Below, one piece after another: positions 11,213 through 23,250 of a stretch of 64,000 bases of DNA (its first letter is position 1; every line of letters starts with the position of its first letter). Source of the stretch: Hermatobates lingyangjiaoensis. Its lineage: Eukaryota > Arthropoda > Insecta > Hemiptera > Hermatobatidae. Under the pieces are notes generated by a model. It was given only the letters and a program-made list of their open reading frames with translations. It had not been told where the DNA came from and did not search any database. The DNA lies in the NCBI GenBank assembly GCA_026182355.1, contig JAPFBL010000254.1, positions 5,763,001 to 5,827,000 of the forward strand, given 5' to 3'. Position numbers and translations under genes: made by a program.

Positions 11213-13752
11213 CACGAAAAATGTGTACACCAATATTTTTTTATTACAAATTTATGCTTTTAAAGCATGTATTAAATTATGAACAGGATATCCACTCTTT
11301 TGTTTTACATGTGAATGGTTCAATTAAAATAAGGGTAGATATTAACGGACCGTATTAAGCTTTATAGAAATAAGATGTGCATATATTTGTTAAATATTAA
11401 CATTTTACGATTTGATTGTATTCAAAGGGGAGAGAAGGACACGTGACATTTGGAGGGTGACGCGGTGACTGATGGACGCCACTTTTGGAGATTGATTCGG
11501 TTGTGTTTGCGCCTGCGCAAGGCCTACACAATGGATCATTAACTCCACAATGGATATGTCCGCCCGACACCACCGACCCTCCATCCATTTGCTTTTATTC
11601 ATAAATTCTACCACGTTGGACACATCGGAAATCATTAGACTCTTTTAAAAACAGTCCACTTACCTCCTACCACCAGCGGCTTCCTTTCCCTCTTTCTTCT
11701 GCCCCTTTTTTACCTTATTTTAAATACAAAATAAAACTCCCCATTTACCTAATGTAAACACAACGTTTACATCGTTCTATTCAATTTAAAACCATTGTTA
11801 GTTATACCTTGATAAACACCATCGTAATTCAAATGACAATAAAGAATTAGAGAGAGTTTTAGTTGGTAACGATAAATAGAAAATGATAAAAAAAAATTAA
11901 ATAGCTTTTATTTATTTGAGAAAACATTTTGCAGACAATGCAGATTTTTGCTAATTATTCGTAATAAATTACTGTTAAAACTATTACAAAAAAAATCAGG
12001 AAGATTAAATTTATATTAATCTTTGAAAACATATAAGTAACAAAAGAAATTGTCCAGCAAAATTGAAGTACTTCTTTAAACTTCTTTAATGTGTGTGGGT
12101 GGGTGGGTGTGTGCATGTGTTCCTGCGCTCGCTCGCGTGTGTGTGTCCTGTGACCACCATATCCCAAAAACCAAGAGATATTATCAGAACACATCATATA
12201 TTTAAATTACCGTCATCCCTGAGACGGAACAACAAGCTCGTACTGAGAATGTCTTTTCTTCAGGAATATTTAAAATTTGATTAAAATCAGTGTGGTTCCT
12301 ACTATTTTGTTGACATTTAATATTACAGAATGCGATCCACAAAAAAATGTTTCCCAGAGACAGAAGTAGAAAAACGTGTTCCACAATAATGTTGAACATA
12401 GCTTTTTAGGTAATCCTATTATATTATACTGATAATATATAAATGGTAATAAAATATAGATTACAAAAGTTAAATGTAATATTTGATATAATTAATGCAA
12501 TCTTTATATATTTAATGTAAATATCAATTAATTAATGCAATTATTATCTGCAAAAGTACATACAGGTTGATCTACATTAATTATCTAATAATTATAATAT
12601 TTCAGGTAATATTTACAGATAGTAAAATGAAAGTTTTGTGGCATTTCGCACTAGATTCTTTTATAACCATCTGTGAATCTTTATTATTTAGACAAGGGAA
12701 GTTATAACAGAGGAAAAATCAGAAAACGTGTTTTAATTGCTAAAATATACATAGAACATTATTTGGTTTCAAATGAAGTGACTTGAAAATTGTTAAAACT
12801 TGCTTGTCTTAGTGGTATATTTGTTTTCATCGCTCCCTCTTACCCATCGCTTTTCATTATGATACATTGGCCTAGGAAAGGCGCTTTAGCTTGGAGAATT
12901 GAAACACTGACTGTAATTCTTTGGGATGTATTAGCTTTTTAAAGTAAAATATCCTTGCATTGTTTATTTTAGTTGAAGTTAACATTTTTAATTTCCACTA
13001 CTCTGCTTGGTAAGGGAGGTGTGCGAAGGTAGTGTCGCCAGTTATATCATCAGATTTGCAGTTAAGTGCAGGTTTGGTCAGATCACTTATCCAGAAGAGA
13101 ACTAGTAATTTAGCGCACACAGAACGATTTGACTTTTACGTAGTTGAGTCACGATTTCGATGCTTTTTCTAAACGTTGTGGTTTTTCGTTTGTAAACATT
13201 CTTCTGTCAGTGTTCCCGTATCGACAGTCTAATCTCCGGTGCCATTCACCGAAAGGTCATTTCCACCTACCGTTTAGACTACCTCGCACTGACTTTTACC
13301 TTAAGCTCTATCTAAAGTGATATTAAATAAATCTATTTCCAAATAACAACCAATCTTCTATCAGATAATTCTGTATCAGTATTGGGTTCTTTTATACCTT
13401 CCTTGTTACAAGTACTCGTTTAACTATCCTACATAAGCCTTATTTCAATTAAATATTATTACTAATATTTTAATTTCAATTTAATATACAATCACAATGA
13501 CAACAAAATAAAAAATAAATAAGTTATTGAATTTTGTATTAGTTTTTAATCTATAAATGGCCATACAATGGGTAATTATACAATAACTATATAAGAAAAT
13601 AAATAAGTAATTATACATATATAAGAAAATATGTATAATGGATAATATATTGTAGATTTTTTAATCTACAATATTTTACAAAAACTAAAATATCAAATTT
13701 TAGGGTAAAAATCTAATGAAATGGTCTCCACATATAAAACTTTTAATGATAT
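11213..13752. other. Intergenic; no gene recognised
   Basis: No supported gene. A GC-richer patch at about 11425-11590 includes TGCGCCTGCGCAAGG. A GT/GGGT microsatellite lies at about 12090-12150. The rest is AT-rich with short chance frames. Confidence 0.5.
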
Positions 13753-13796
13753 AAACAACGCGTTTCGAACACGTAGTGTTCTTCTTCAGGCATTAA
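13753..13796 (-). ncRNA. Hammerhead-like ribozyme motif
   Basis: The minus strand gives CUGAAGA, one extra A, a perfect 6-bp stem II (GAACAC/GUGUUC, loop UAC), GAA, the palindrome ACGCGU as stem III, then U. Stem I with the preceding AAUGC is only partly complementary. The core boxes and stems II and III fit a type I hammerhead with a short palindromic stem III. Confidence 0.45.
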
Positions 13797-14109
13797 CTAA
13801 AAAATACAATGACACCAGAGAGTTATCTATAGTACAAAGTAAATAAGTACAAAAATTAATATAAAATAAAATAAGGCAGAAAGTACGAACCTAAGGGTGA
13901 GTGCCTCTGAATAAGACTGACTGGAAATGGAATGGACATGGGTGGGGGTATAGGGTACATCTGTATTAATAGGGTACATGTATAGAATTAAAATATAAAA
14001 ACTATGTTTCACCTTTTTTTAAACTTTACTTACATATTATCAATTTTTTTTAAAAGAATTCAGTAAATGACAGATGTGTTCTAAATTATTAGAAATCAAA
14101 TAAATTAAA

Positions 14110-14116
14110 TTCAATG

Positions 14117-14170
<54 letters not shown>

Positions 14171-14390
14171 TAGTCATTGAAATATGACTAACATCTTTCA
14201 ACCAAAATAAGGAGTCTTCGTCAGAGTCCAAACTAATACTGCATCATGTAATGTCATTTTGGGCCCTGACGAAGGTCATTTCTTTCGGTTCAACGATTTT
14301 AGTCATTTTTCTGATTTCCTACTGTGTTTTAGACGTTGATTTCTATTTTAAATGTTTATTGTGAAATCTTGTTACTAATTTCAATATTCG
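14110..14390. mobile_element. Foldback repeat F2 with two hammerhead-like arms
   Basis: A long (TA)n tract at 14118-14168 adjoins an inverted pair meeting near 14229-14261. The left arm carries CTGACGAAG on the minus strand, the right arm on the plus strand. The right end resembles the other F-family ends (TTTATTGTGAAATCTTG). It is more diverged than F1 and F4 and has no coding capacity. Confidence 0.65.
14186..14228 (-). ncRNA. Hammerhead-like ribozyme motif (F2 left arm)
   Basis: Minus strand: GACU pairs perfectly with the final AGUC as stem I around CUGACGA, one extra A, a hairpin closed by GAC...GUU, GAA, AGAUGU, U. The required boxes are all present. Stem III (AGAUGU) is an imperfect palindrome. 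The mirrored motif at 14262-14304 has lost its GAA (CAA). Confidence 0.5.
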
Positions 14391-15019
14391 AGTATGATTA
14401 TATTTCAAGACTTAATGACGCTCTGTAAGAGTAGAAAGATGAGTGACTACTATTAAAGTACAACCCAGATTTAGCACATCGGAGCTTGAATAATGTCAAC
14501 TGCTGTAGCAGTACACTTACTATGGCAAACTATATAGTCCTCCCTCTACATATATATATATATATATATATAGAGCTGACAACTGAGAGGGATTCGAGCC
14601 TTCATCTAACCCTTCATCTCTCGACCGAAGCGAGAACAACCATTCAGTGTTCACAAAAGGAACACGACTAGGGAGTGCTGGTACCTGAAGTGACTGTTCT
14701 GGAGGAGAATAACAATCCACCTGGCCTAAAACTACTACAAGCTTTGTATATCAATGAGCTGGACCTGCTTATTAACCAACAACATAATGATACGTTTGGA
14801 AGACAAGGAAAATTACTCTTAACGCAGATATTAATTGTACCAGAATAACATAGAAGTAATAATAGATGTAAACGAATTTAATAGATGTATAGAGTAAACA
14901 GTATGAACGCATATGAAATCACATTAATTTTTTAAATTTTAAATTTTCATTTTTGAAATGCTTTATAGATTATTCAAGTAAATAATATAAGATCATTTAA
15001 ATTATATTATAAAGAATAT

Positions 15020-15167
15020 ATATTACACGTGTTTATGTGAAATCTTATATATATATATATAAATATATATACGAGTATATACCAATCGAAATACTATATT
15101 TCGACATCGAAATATAGTAGTAAGTTTCTGTTTCATTTCTGAGTGTTCTTTGTGTCAATATAGTTTT

Positions 15168-15200
<33 letters not shown>
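15020..15200. repeat. F-family end fragment plus (TA)n and a small palindrome
   Basis: ACACGTGTTTATGTGAAATC at about 15026-15045 is the characteristic F-family end, followed by TA repeats. A short palindrome, TACTATATTTCGA / TCGAAATATAGTA, lies around 15102-15130. This is a fragment only, with no hammerhead core. Confidence 0.6.
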
Positions 15201-15419
15201 CTGAGTATTTTGGGAGCAGACCTTTATTCAAACATATTTTGTTAAAAATTATGCCAATTAGTGAATTGCTTTATATCTTACCGAAAAGGTGGAAAGCCAT
15301 AGTCAGAAAGTTAGAAAAATTCACTCGAAAAAGGACAAAAATAAAAATTGGCATAATTTTTAACATACCACTTTTAAAATACCACTCTTCCCTCCCACTC
15401 TTCTCAACTCCTCACCAGA

Positions 15420-15566
15420 TGTTTTCTGCATCTAGTGTTCAGTTGGGTTTTTGACTCTGACGAAGACCGCTTGTTACGGTTGAAAGATCTTAGTCTTGTT
15501 TTCCTATTTCTTATTGTGGTTTGATCATTGATTGTTGTTTCACGTGTTTATGTGAAATCTTTTTAT

Positions 15567-15596
<30 letters not shown>
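15420..15596 (+). mobile_element. F-family repeat F3 (single arm)
   Basis: A single right-hand arm of the family: GTTGGGTTTTTGACTCTGAC, the hammerhead-like core, TTGTGGTTTGATCATTG, TTTCACGTGTTTATGTG and a terminal (TA)n at 15571-15594. It is the best preserved arm and defines the family order. Confidence 0.7.
15453..15495 (+). ncRNA. Hammerhead-like ribozyme motif, best F-family copy
   Basis: In order: stem I 5' strand GACU; box CUGACGA; one extra A; stem II GACC/GGUU around a 9-nt loop; GAA; stem III as the palindrome AGAUCU; cleavage-site position U; stem I 3' strand AGUC. Stem I is 4/4 paired. Such a short palindromic stem III would favour pairing between two RNAs, as known for retroelement hammerheads. 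The extra nucleotide before stem II departs from consensus. Activity is not proven. Confidence 0.55.
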
Positions 15597-15598
<2 letters not shown>

Positions 15599-15631
15599 GA
15601 AATTATATCAGGACTCGCTCAGTGCTTAAAG

Positions 15632-15745
15632 TTCAAATTAAACCCTCATTACCGATGTTGAGCAATATCAATGTGATATGAACTAATGAAAAAGATTTTA
15701 AATAAAAACCGAAACGTCGGAAATGAGAGTTCAATTTGAACCTGA
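15632..15745 (+). repeat. Inverted repeat with decayed hammerhead 3' half
   Basis: AACCCTCATTACC at 15641-15653 is largely complementary to GGAAATGAGAGTT following CGAAACGTC at about 15711. That gives a long stem I, GAA, stem III ACGU and cleavage-position C. The CUGANGA box is not recognisable. It is probably an eroded relative of the 17.55-kb and 35.6-kb motifs. Confidence 0.35.
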
Positions 15746-16023
15746 AGAATAGACGGAGTCCTCATAAAACTTTTTCAACTCATTGAGAAATGTTGTTTAT
15801 ATACAAACTATATATGTATTTAGGTTGTATACATTCTGAAAATTTTAAAAAAAATTTAGAAGAAATGGAAGAACATATAAAAATAAGTTGAGGAAGAGTA
15901 TTACCTACTTGTATGAAACTATAGACACGAAAATATACCATTTTAAGGACCAAGGTTTCCAGAGGAATATAGGTTTGTTAGTTCAAATATAGCGATCCTT
16001 TAAAAATTAAAAAAAATGTACAT

Positions 16024-16245
16024 CAGTGGCTTATATAATTATATATAACAAGATTTCACTATAAACACGTGAATTAAAAAAATAACACCTCTACACCACA
16101 GTAACAAATCAGAAAAAAGACTAAGATCTTTCAACCGCAAGTAGTCTTCGTCAGAGTAAAAACTGATACAGTGTCAGTTTTTACTCTGATAAAGACCACT
16201 CGTTACGGTTGAGAGATCTTTTTTTTTTCTAAAGAAATTTGGAAA
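16024..16245. mobile_element. Foldback repeat F4 with two hammerhead-like arms
   Basis: The left arm begins AACAAGATTTCACTATAAAC and runs to 16157; the inverted right arm runs from about 16172 to 16222 and is truncated. The short centre is ACTGATACAGTGTCAGT. It carries mirrored hammerhead-like cores and sits about 340 bp upstream of a Helitron helicase relic. Confidence 0.7.
16119..16157 (-). ncRNA. Hammerhead-like ribozyme motif (F4 left arm)
   Basis: Minus strand: ACU, CUGACGA, extra A, a hairpin GAC...GGUU, GAA, palindrome AGAUCU, U, AGU. Stem I is paired for three base pairs. The mirrored copy at 16183-16222 has a mutated box (CUGAUAA) and GAGA in place of GAAA. Confidence 0.5.
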
Positions 16246-16585
16246 GAGGAAATCTAATGAACAATCGATGAGAATATGAAATAACTATTTCATATAGCAA
16301 TAAATGATTTAATTTTACTTAACAGGAGTTATATAAATTAACAAATTAATATAAGTAAATATTAACAGCACAAAATTATGTCCGTAATCAAAACACACTT
16401 TTCACAATGCCTATATTTACTTCTTTTGATTTATCTGTTTCAACAGAAATGATAAGTAAGGCTCCCGATTCATCGGAGGGTACAGGAACGTTCTTAATAA
16501 AACTAATTCTCTCCAAATTAAGGAGCTCAGGACTAATTTCATTGACTGTTGCTTTTCAGTAATTGACTTCTTACAGTTATAAAGA

Positions 16586-17345
16586 GTGGAACTGATGATG
16601 ATATCTATAATGCTTGAATCAGTCTTACTGTGGCGCAAATTTACTAAACTGCATTTAACTCAAAATATCAGAGTTCAAGAAGAGGATGAGAAATACTTTA
16701 AATTTCTGATAAATATTGGTGAAGATAGAATGGAAAAGAATGAAAATAAAGAGATTATTACTGCCCAAAGACATGTTTATCCGTGCACATAATGTTGAGT
16801 AGTGTGTTGAATACATTTTACTCTTCATTCACTAACCCACAAATATTATACACAAAAAATTCTATGTAAGTTCCATTTAACGAGACACACTGTGAAATTA
16901 ATCATAGGTTCATTGAATAATTTCCAGGAGAAATTAAACAATATCTGCCTTATAACTCGTGTGTGTTTGTGTAGGAACAGAACCCACACATTACCCTCAA
17001 GAATTTCTTGACTCACTAGAGTTGTCTAGATCGCTACAACATAAGCTAGTACCCAAAAAGGAAGTTCTTATCATGTTTATGTATGAGAAACATTGATCCA
17101 ACAAGACTAATAACTCAGGAGCCTTATGATAATGTCATTGTTTGTAAAATTATCACATCACGGTCTCAAGAGGAAATAGTTATAACTCCAAAATTGAAAA
17201 TTGTTTTATCTGAAGAGGACAGATGAATTTCCCTTCATCAAGGATTCAATTTCCAATTTAGTTAGCATTTTCTATAATTATTCACAAGTCTCAAGAAAAG
17301 ACTCTACAGAAAATTTTAGATCATATATGTAAAGCACATATGAAA
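16586..17345 (+). pseudogene. Decayed Helitron/PIF1-type helicase relic
   Basis: Translation pieces in several frames match the C-terminal part of PIF1-type helicases as found in Helitrons. In order they are: LLWRKFTKLHLTQNIRV, then FLINIGEDR (16586-16790); YPQEFLDSLE with LQHKLVPKK (about 16990-17075); MRNIDPTRLI and DNVIVCKIITSRSQ, leading to ITPKLKIVLSEEDR; and finally QFPI-stop-LAFSIIIHKSQEKT (about 17245-17310). These align with the family landmarks LT-NMRV, FL-IG-G, LRN-DP--L, and QFPV-LAF-MTINKSQ. Stops and frameshifts break it repeatedly, so it is dead. The upstream Rep and Walker A parts are absent. Confidence 0.85.
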
Positions 17346-17550
17346 GATCAAATATTGATCTCTATACTTATGAAATAATTGTAAAAGCCATAAAATAATA
17401 ATAAAAATATCACTCTTTCAGTGTAAAAAAATCCATAGTCGAAATAACTGATATATCAATCAAATCCTCTCTGTTACTGTTCATGTAAAATGTAATAAAT
17501 AAATAAAATAGTAGTAATAGTAGTGCTAATTGTAAAACAAACATGTTGTA

Positions 17551-17588
17551 GCCCTGAAGGTGACATAAATATATGTCGAAACGTCGGC
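17551..17588 (+). ncRNA. Hammerhead-like ribozyme motif
   Basis: GCC, CUGAAGG (consensus CUGANGA, last A changed to G), one extra U, a stem II hairpin (GACAUA/UAUGUC), GAA, palindromic stem III ACGU, cleavage-position C (a GUC triplet), then GGC pairing with GCC as stem I. Only the last box position departs from the expected core. It is a different family from the F repeats and is related to the motifs at 35.45-35.66 kb. Confidence 0.5.
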
Positions 17589-17669
17589 AAAAGAACTAGT
17601 TTCAAATCACTAGACCTCAACTCTCAAAAAAATTATATCATATAAATATTGGGTCAAGAAAACAAATCA

Positions 17670-17800
17670 AGATGTATATATATATTATCAAACCACAATA
17701 TGAATGATCTTAGTATTGTTTTCCCATTTCATATTGTGGTTTGATCATTGATTGTTATTTCACGTGTTTATATGGAATGTTTAAATGGAATGTTTATATG
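17670..17800. mobile_element. F-family repeat F5, core deleted
   Basis: ATCAAACCACAATATGAATG is followed almost at once by GATCTTAGTATTG, ATTGTGGTTTGATCATTG and TTATTTCACGTGTTTATATG. The two halves are present but the hammerhead cores between them are deleted. A short tandem GGAATGTTTATATGGAATG follows. Confidence 0.65.
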
Positions 17801-17839
17801 GAATGGAATATACATATAGGTTTTATTATATTTGTAGCT

Positions 17840-20170
17840 TGGGTAGCCCTAGAATTAACATATAATAAGAGGCTATTCGTATGTTGTTTTCACTTTCCTA
17901 CTTAATTTTATTGTTTTTATTTCTTATAGTTAATGAGTAGGTGAATTGAACTAACTCATTTTTTACCAAACCCTTTCAGACTGCAGACTGCGCTCTTTTT
18001 TCCTATATCGCAATTCTGACATATCTGAAGGATATATGGGTATTAATACGCTTGTACCTTCCTGTACCACGCTATTTTTTTTTTGTCGACTGAGAGAGAG
18101 AGAGAGAGAGACAGAGTGAGATAGATGATTGGAAGGAATTCAAGGATTATTGGGATAATTCATCGGCGTGGATCTTATCATATAACGAGAGACTAAACTA
18201 CTTTTCAGTATAGTATGACTAGTGTCTCATATACGTGGAATAGATGAGTTTTCACGAGTCTGCTAGTTTCAATTACATTACTCAGCAGGATCTTCTAAAA
18301 GGTTAACAGAACAATCATCATTGAATTAAGTCTTCACTCATACATCTTAAATATTGCTTTTGAAAAGTACATCCATTAAAAAAAATATGAGATATAGTCC
18401 AGTGTGGACAAAGAACTGGGTGCATACATTACCTATGTATGTGATCATGTTAATTATTTTGGCAAAGGCTACCGGTTACTTAATACAAGAAATGACTAAT
18501 GATATATTGCTACAGGTAAAATATTGTTCCGTTTCACATTTAAAATAGCTAGTTGGAATAATGGGTAGGGAGCGTGAACAACCGTTGGCTCAAGGCCGAA
18601 GCTCCCACGCTGCTCATTGATCAACACTTCTAATGAATAGTCAGTCAGACTGTCGATGTGGAATGAACTGCGCAAGCTCAGACCTTGGGCCAATGCCAGC
18701 GACTCGGCACGACATTCCTGTCTTCACCAATATCTTGCTCTACAATCAGTTCCTCGTCTGCTAATGTAGATTAACTCCTAAAGAAACAACAATGGCTGGA
18801 GGATGAATTTCAAATATTTATTAATGACTTTTTTTTTCATTACTAACATTTACAGTCGGGATCAAAACTATTTGAAGACATACAGATTAGAAGAGCATTG
18901 GCATTATAAACAAATGTTTTATAATCATTCAAGTATATGCTTTTCACCATAGGTTTACACAAGAATTATATAACTAATTCGACTATGTATCATTGTACGT
19001 CTTTCAGAAAGCTGATAGATTTAACAAGCACTTGAAATGAACAAGCTCGGGGCCAACAGCTGTATGACACGTTCTCTCAGAGAGAGTGTGAGCAATCTGT
19101 TTAGTTTCCACATATCAACTATGTGTCTCTTCTTTTGCGAATGCACGTCTGCATGCGTCTCTTCTGTTCAGGGTCATAACAAACATCCACTCTTCTAGAC
19201 CGAACATGACTCCAGTTTTTACTTTACTCTATTTTTAAGGTAACCTAAAATGGATAAAATGTCTGTTAACATTTCAGAATTCACGAGTGCTCCCCTGTGA
19301 AGTTTGCAAAAACCCGAGTCACATATCGATAGATTTCATCTGATAAAATTAAATTCAGTTAAGGTGAAGAATTCTTTGACTTCTATAGACCCAGAGCAAT
19401 AGTCACAAAGGCATAACAAATTCTAAGATATTAATAAAATACTGAGAATTACTTGAGAAAGTTTATAAATATTTTCGTCACTATAGTTCCCGAAGTGTTA
19501 AATTAAAGAATACACATTGTATTTATGGTATATATAATCACAATAGTTTTAACAGATACGTTTATTTATAGTACCCTCCCCAAAGGAGTTCTTATTGCTC
19601 TGAATGAAATATTAATATTTAGTGGTTTCAAACCCTGTACCAGCGGTGACCCACTTAACGCATCAAATCAAATCCCATTTTATCAAAACAAAAAGAGAAT
19701 GGAAGTAAGTCTAAAGAACATTTTTGATGAATTATGTAGATATTAACTTTACTAGTAGTAATATAGTAGTCTGGGTTTAAAATGTAGTGTACTTTTTGTT
19801 TTAATCTGATGAATGATATCATACATTTTGTTGAATGATATTACATACATTCTTGTAATACATCAAGTAAGTCGCGCTTATCAATAGGGCTTCAGATAGG
19901 CTTTCATCAGACTGTAGAATATCAAGACCTGAATGGGTCATAGGATTTGGTCGTTATAGAGTCCTTACAAAGTAGTGTTCAAGATTAACCTGTTTGAGGT
20001 ACCTCTTTATATGTAGTCAATGGACCACAACACTTTCAAGGTAGCTTTTATCAAAGGAGAGAGTCCTACTCCAGATGATTAAGAGACTGTTTCACCACTG
20101 GTAGTTCAGGAAATTGCTTGGTAAATGTCAGTTAATATTCCTATGAATATCAATAATAAAATATTTTAGA
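17840..20170. other. Intergenic; no gene recognised
   Basis: No supported exon. A (GA)n run lies at about 18091-18112. A GC-richer patch lies at about 18550-18720 (CAAGGCCGAAGCTCCCACGC). AACCCTGTACCAGCGGTGAC at about 19631-19650 recurs near 20815 and so marks a repeat boundary. Confidence 0.45.
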
Positions 20171-20870
20171 CTGAAGAGGCGGCTCGCCATTCTTCACCAC
20201 CCTTCTGGGTTGTATTTGGCTAAGGCACCGTTCCTTAGCAATGCATTAAATCAATGGGCCCTGGGCCTCTTGGTGGGATGAAATCAATGATGACAATGGT
20301 AGGAAGACATTTCACTGTTCCATGGATGGAGGTCCATCTCGAAGTTAGAGGTTTGGATCTGTTACTGGTTGGCAATGTAACATGGTGATTTCCGTGAATG
20401 TGTTTACCATTTCAGTCAAGAATAGATCCTAGGCAAAAGTTCTGAGTCAGCCCTGCATGTCCTGCAGGGTGTAAACTCTTAGGGTCAGATAGAGTGTACA
20501 CATATCCTTAGGGTAAGGCAAGTTTGCAGAAGTGCTTTCCAGTTCACTGCGTATGATAGCTGTAAGTTTGGCTAAACCCCTTACCCACCCGCTATAGCAC
20601 CTGTTGCCGTTTTCTACGATAACTGTGGTACTGATGAGCAAGTTATTGGTTAAACGCATGACGTAAATAGTGTGCCCGCTTCGACGAGGTCCACCTCTGG
20701 CACCCTTAGTCTAGTTGTCGGGGTGAAAGGGCACTTGCGAAGAGTCGGCCTGCTTTGATTTCAGTGGTATGGCCCGAAGCCTGAGAAATACGAAAGTCAA
20801 AACAGGTTCCCAACCCTGTACCAATCGTGATCCACTTCGAAACATTAAATCAAATCGCAATCCATTTTTT
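20170..20870. repeat. GC-richer dispersed repeat of unknown class
   Basis: About 700 bp much richer in G and C than the flanks. Its 3' part (AACCCTGTACCAATCGTGAT, about 20815-20834) matches a sequence at 19631-19650, so the material is repetitive. The minus strand gives coherent-looking but broken fragments, none assignable to a known protein. It could be a decayed transposon or retroelement. Confidence 0.4.
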
Positions 20871-21619
20871 TTTTAAAAAAAAAAGTATGCAAATAAGTTG
20901 AAAGGACACCATAATGAAGTATGATGTACTCACCTTTACTGATGCCTGTAACTTTGATTTCAATCATATGTAATTCGAACGGAATTCTTCTTTATTTTTA
21001 ATCTGATGTTACATATAGCGTTTTCTTCCACACAAATTTTATTCTAGGAACAGAGGTTAGTACTGCACATTTAAACACTTTTATAAAGTTAATTGATTTT
21101 GGTACTTAGTTCTAACTAGAAGAAATTATGACACTGATTTGAGCGTGTACTTATTTTAAAATGGATGGAAGTGTGTTAATGTCTTAAAGAAACATAACGT
21201 TAACCTAAGTTTTCTCAGTTAACATGTTATTAATATGTTTACGTTATATTAATAATGACGAACTTCCCACACTTTTTTATACTTTATTACGTTGCTTTAC
21301 TGTTTTGTTTCGTGATGTATTATAGGTTGACTTATTCGTCTTTTAGTATGGTATTATGTAAAACACAGAGGAAATATAAAGTATTTGCAAGAGGGAATCA
21401 CGTATTTAGCCTTTCTTACACCTTGCGATTAAGGCCGAGATCAGTACTTTGTACAGCCTTTTCAAGTCATAATCTATGTTTGTTATGTATTACATGATCA
21501 ATCCCGCCGATTAAGAAGAGAAACCTATGTGCAAAACCAATATAACGCCCTATGACATTATACAAGATTTGTAAACAATAACATTAAAATTAATATAAAA
21601 CATGCATATTTGTTAAAAT

Positions 21620-23250
21620 AAAAATCTGGAGTGGCCTACACTCTACTTTACTATAAGTAACTTAATGTCAAATTTCTTGAGTATATAAAACATAACGTCT
21701 CATTTAAGCATAACGTAAACATCTAAATGGGATATAATTATTATCCTGTCATTCCTGAGGTAGTACAGATAGTGATTGAAGGACATATCAATTTATAAGC
21801 TTATTTTTGTACATCACAAATAATTTATTATTTGCAAATAATTTCATTAGTATAACTACAGCAGTAATAACATTTTTGAAAAACCAAAGTGAACATTTCT
21901 TGAAACGAAATAGTATCCTACAAGAGAACATGGCTATTGTTCAAATAGCCAGTAGATTTCTTACATCGTTTATCCTTCTACATTGAATATTAATGTAAAA
22001 TTTTCAAATTTGAAACAGTAAAATACTCTTTTTTTCTCTGAAAAACTTCTTAAACAGCGAAGAAAATTTTGTTTTAAGGTGATTTGTTAATTAGAGATGT
22101 ACGATAATTACAGTTATTAATCTCTAAACGAAAGATTTCAATTTTGAATTATCTTTTACATTTTTGGTTTTTAACAGAATTATTATACTGGGAATTTTAT
22201 GGCTTCTTAGTATTTAATAAGATCATTTTCCTTCCCCTTTGTCAAATAACATATATACGAATTTTTTTTTAATGAGTTTTATCATTTACCTGCACAATAT
22301 TATTCCTCTTACATCTCTTATAAGTCAATAATATATTTTCATTTTTCCATTAGAAACATCAATTTTATCTCAGTGGATTCGCTCAAAAATTTCTAAGTCA
22401 ATGTAAACAATGTAAAAAAAATACAAAAAATTCGACAAGTATAGCAGGTGATCTCTTAGTCTAGAATAAACAAACAGTTTTTATATCGTTATTGCTCTTT
22501 CCCGTAATTGAAACTTCATGAATTTTTTTTTGTGAATTGCTAATTTTTTGTTCCATTTTTGGTCAAATTATCATTATTTTTTAACGAGCCGTTTAGCGTC
22601 AAAAAATCATTTTCTGAAAACACAAATCGTACTGTAACGCCCCTTTAGCGAATCTAATTTTAGAAAAAAATATCTCAACTCATTCTCGATATAATGTTCT
22701 ATTTATAGGCATAGTTTCATTCTTGTCCGTCAAACAGTATGGCTTGTATCGCTCTCACAAGGTTTGAGATTGAATTATAAGTCAAAATTTTTACATTTTA
22801 TTGAAAAAAAAATATTTCCTGTTGTCTTAAAATTCTGAATATATTTTTCGTTTGTTGCATTTGTAACTTCAAAGATAATGTCAAAATTTCAAAACTCTAG
22901 GGTTATCAGTTTAGGAGAAATAAATGTTTTAAAAAAAAACGGTTTTTGGCAAAAAAAGTGACTTTCCCATCATGCATAATTCTTTCCAAACAATAGGGAT
23001 CTTCGTCTTTATGAGGCCCATTTTTGTGTAAAATATCAACTTGATCCATCAAAGATTCTGGACCGTAGCGTGGTAACAAGCAATGCTAACACACGCACCC
23101 ACCCACCCACCCACCCACCCACACACACACAGACATCATCGTAAAAACGTCATAAAACGACTTCTGGTACCTCAAAACATGTAATTCCGTCAAAATCTCG
23201 AGATCGAATTTTTTCACGATCACTATACTTTACTTATAGTAAAGTAAAAA
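21620..23250 (+). mobile_element. ~1.6-kb non-coding element, copy A
   Basis: The left end carries TGGAGTGGCCTACACTC followed by TACTTTACTATAAGTAA. The right end carries TTACTTATAGTAAAGTA at about 23228-23247, an inverted copy of the left terminal motif. An inverted second copy lies at 33150-34795, matching along its whole length by eye with scattered substitutions and small gaps. A (CCCA)n run at about 23097-23120 is part of the element, being present in copy B. There is no open frame, so it looks like a large MITE or non-autonomous DNA transposon. Its right end lies only 325 bp before the KLF exon. Confidence 0.75.
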
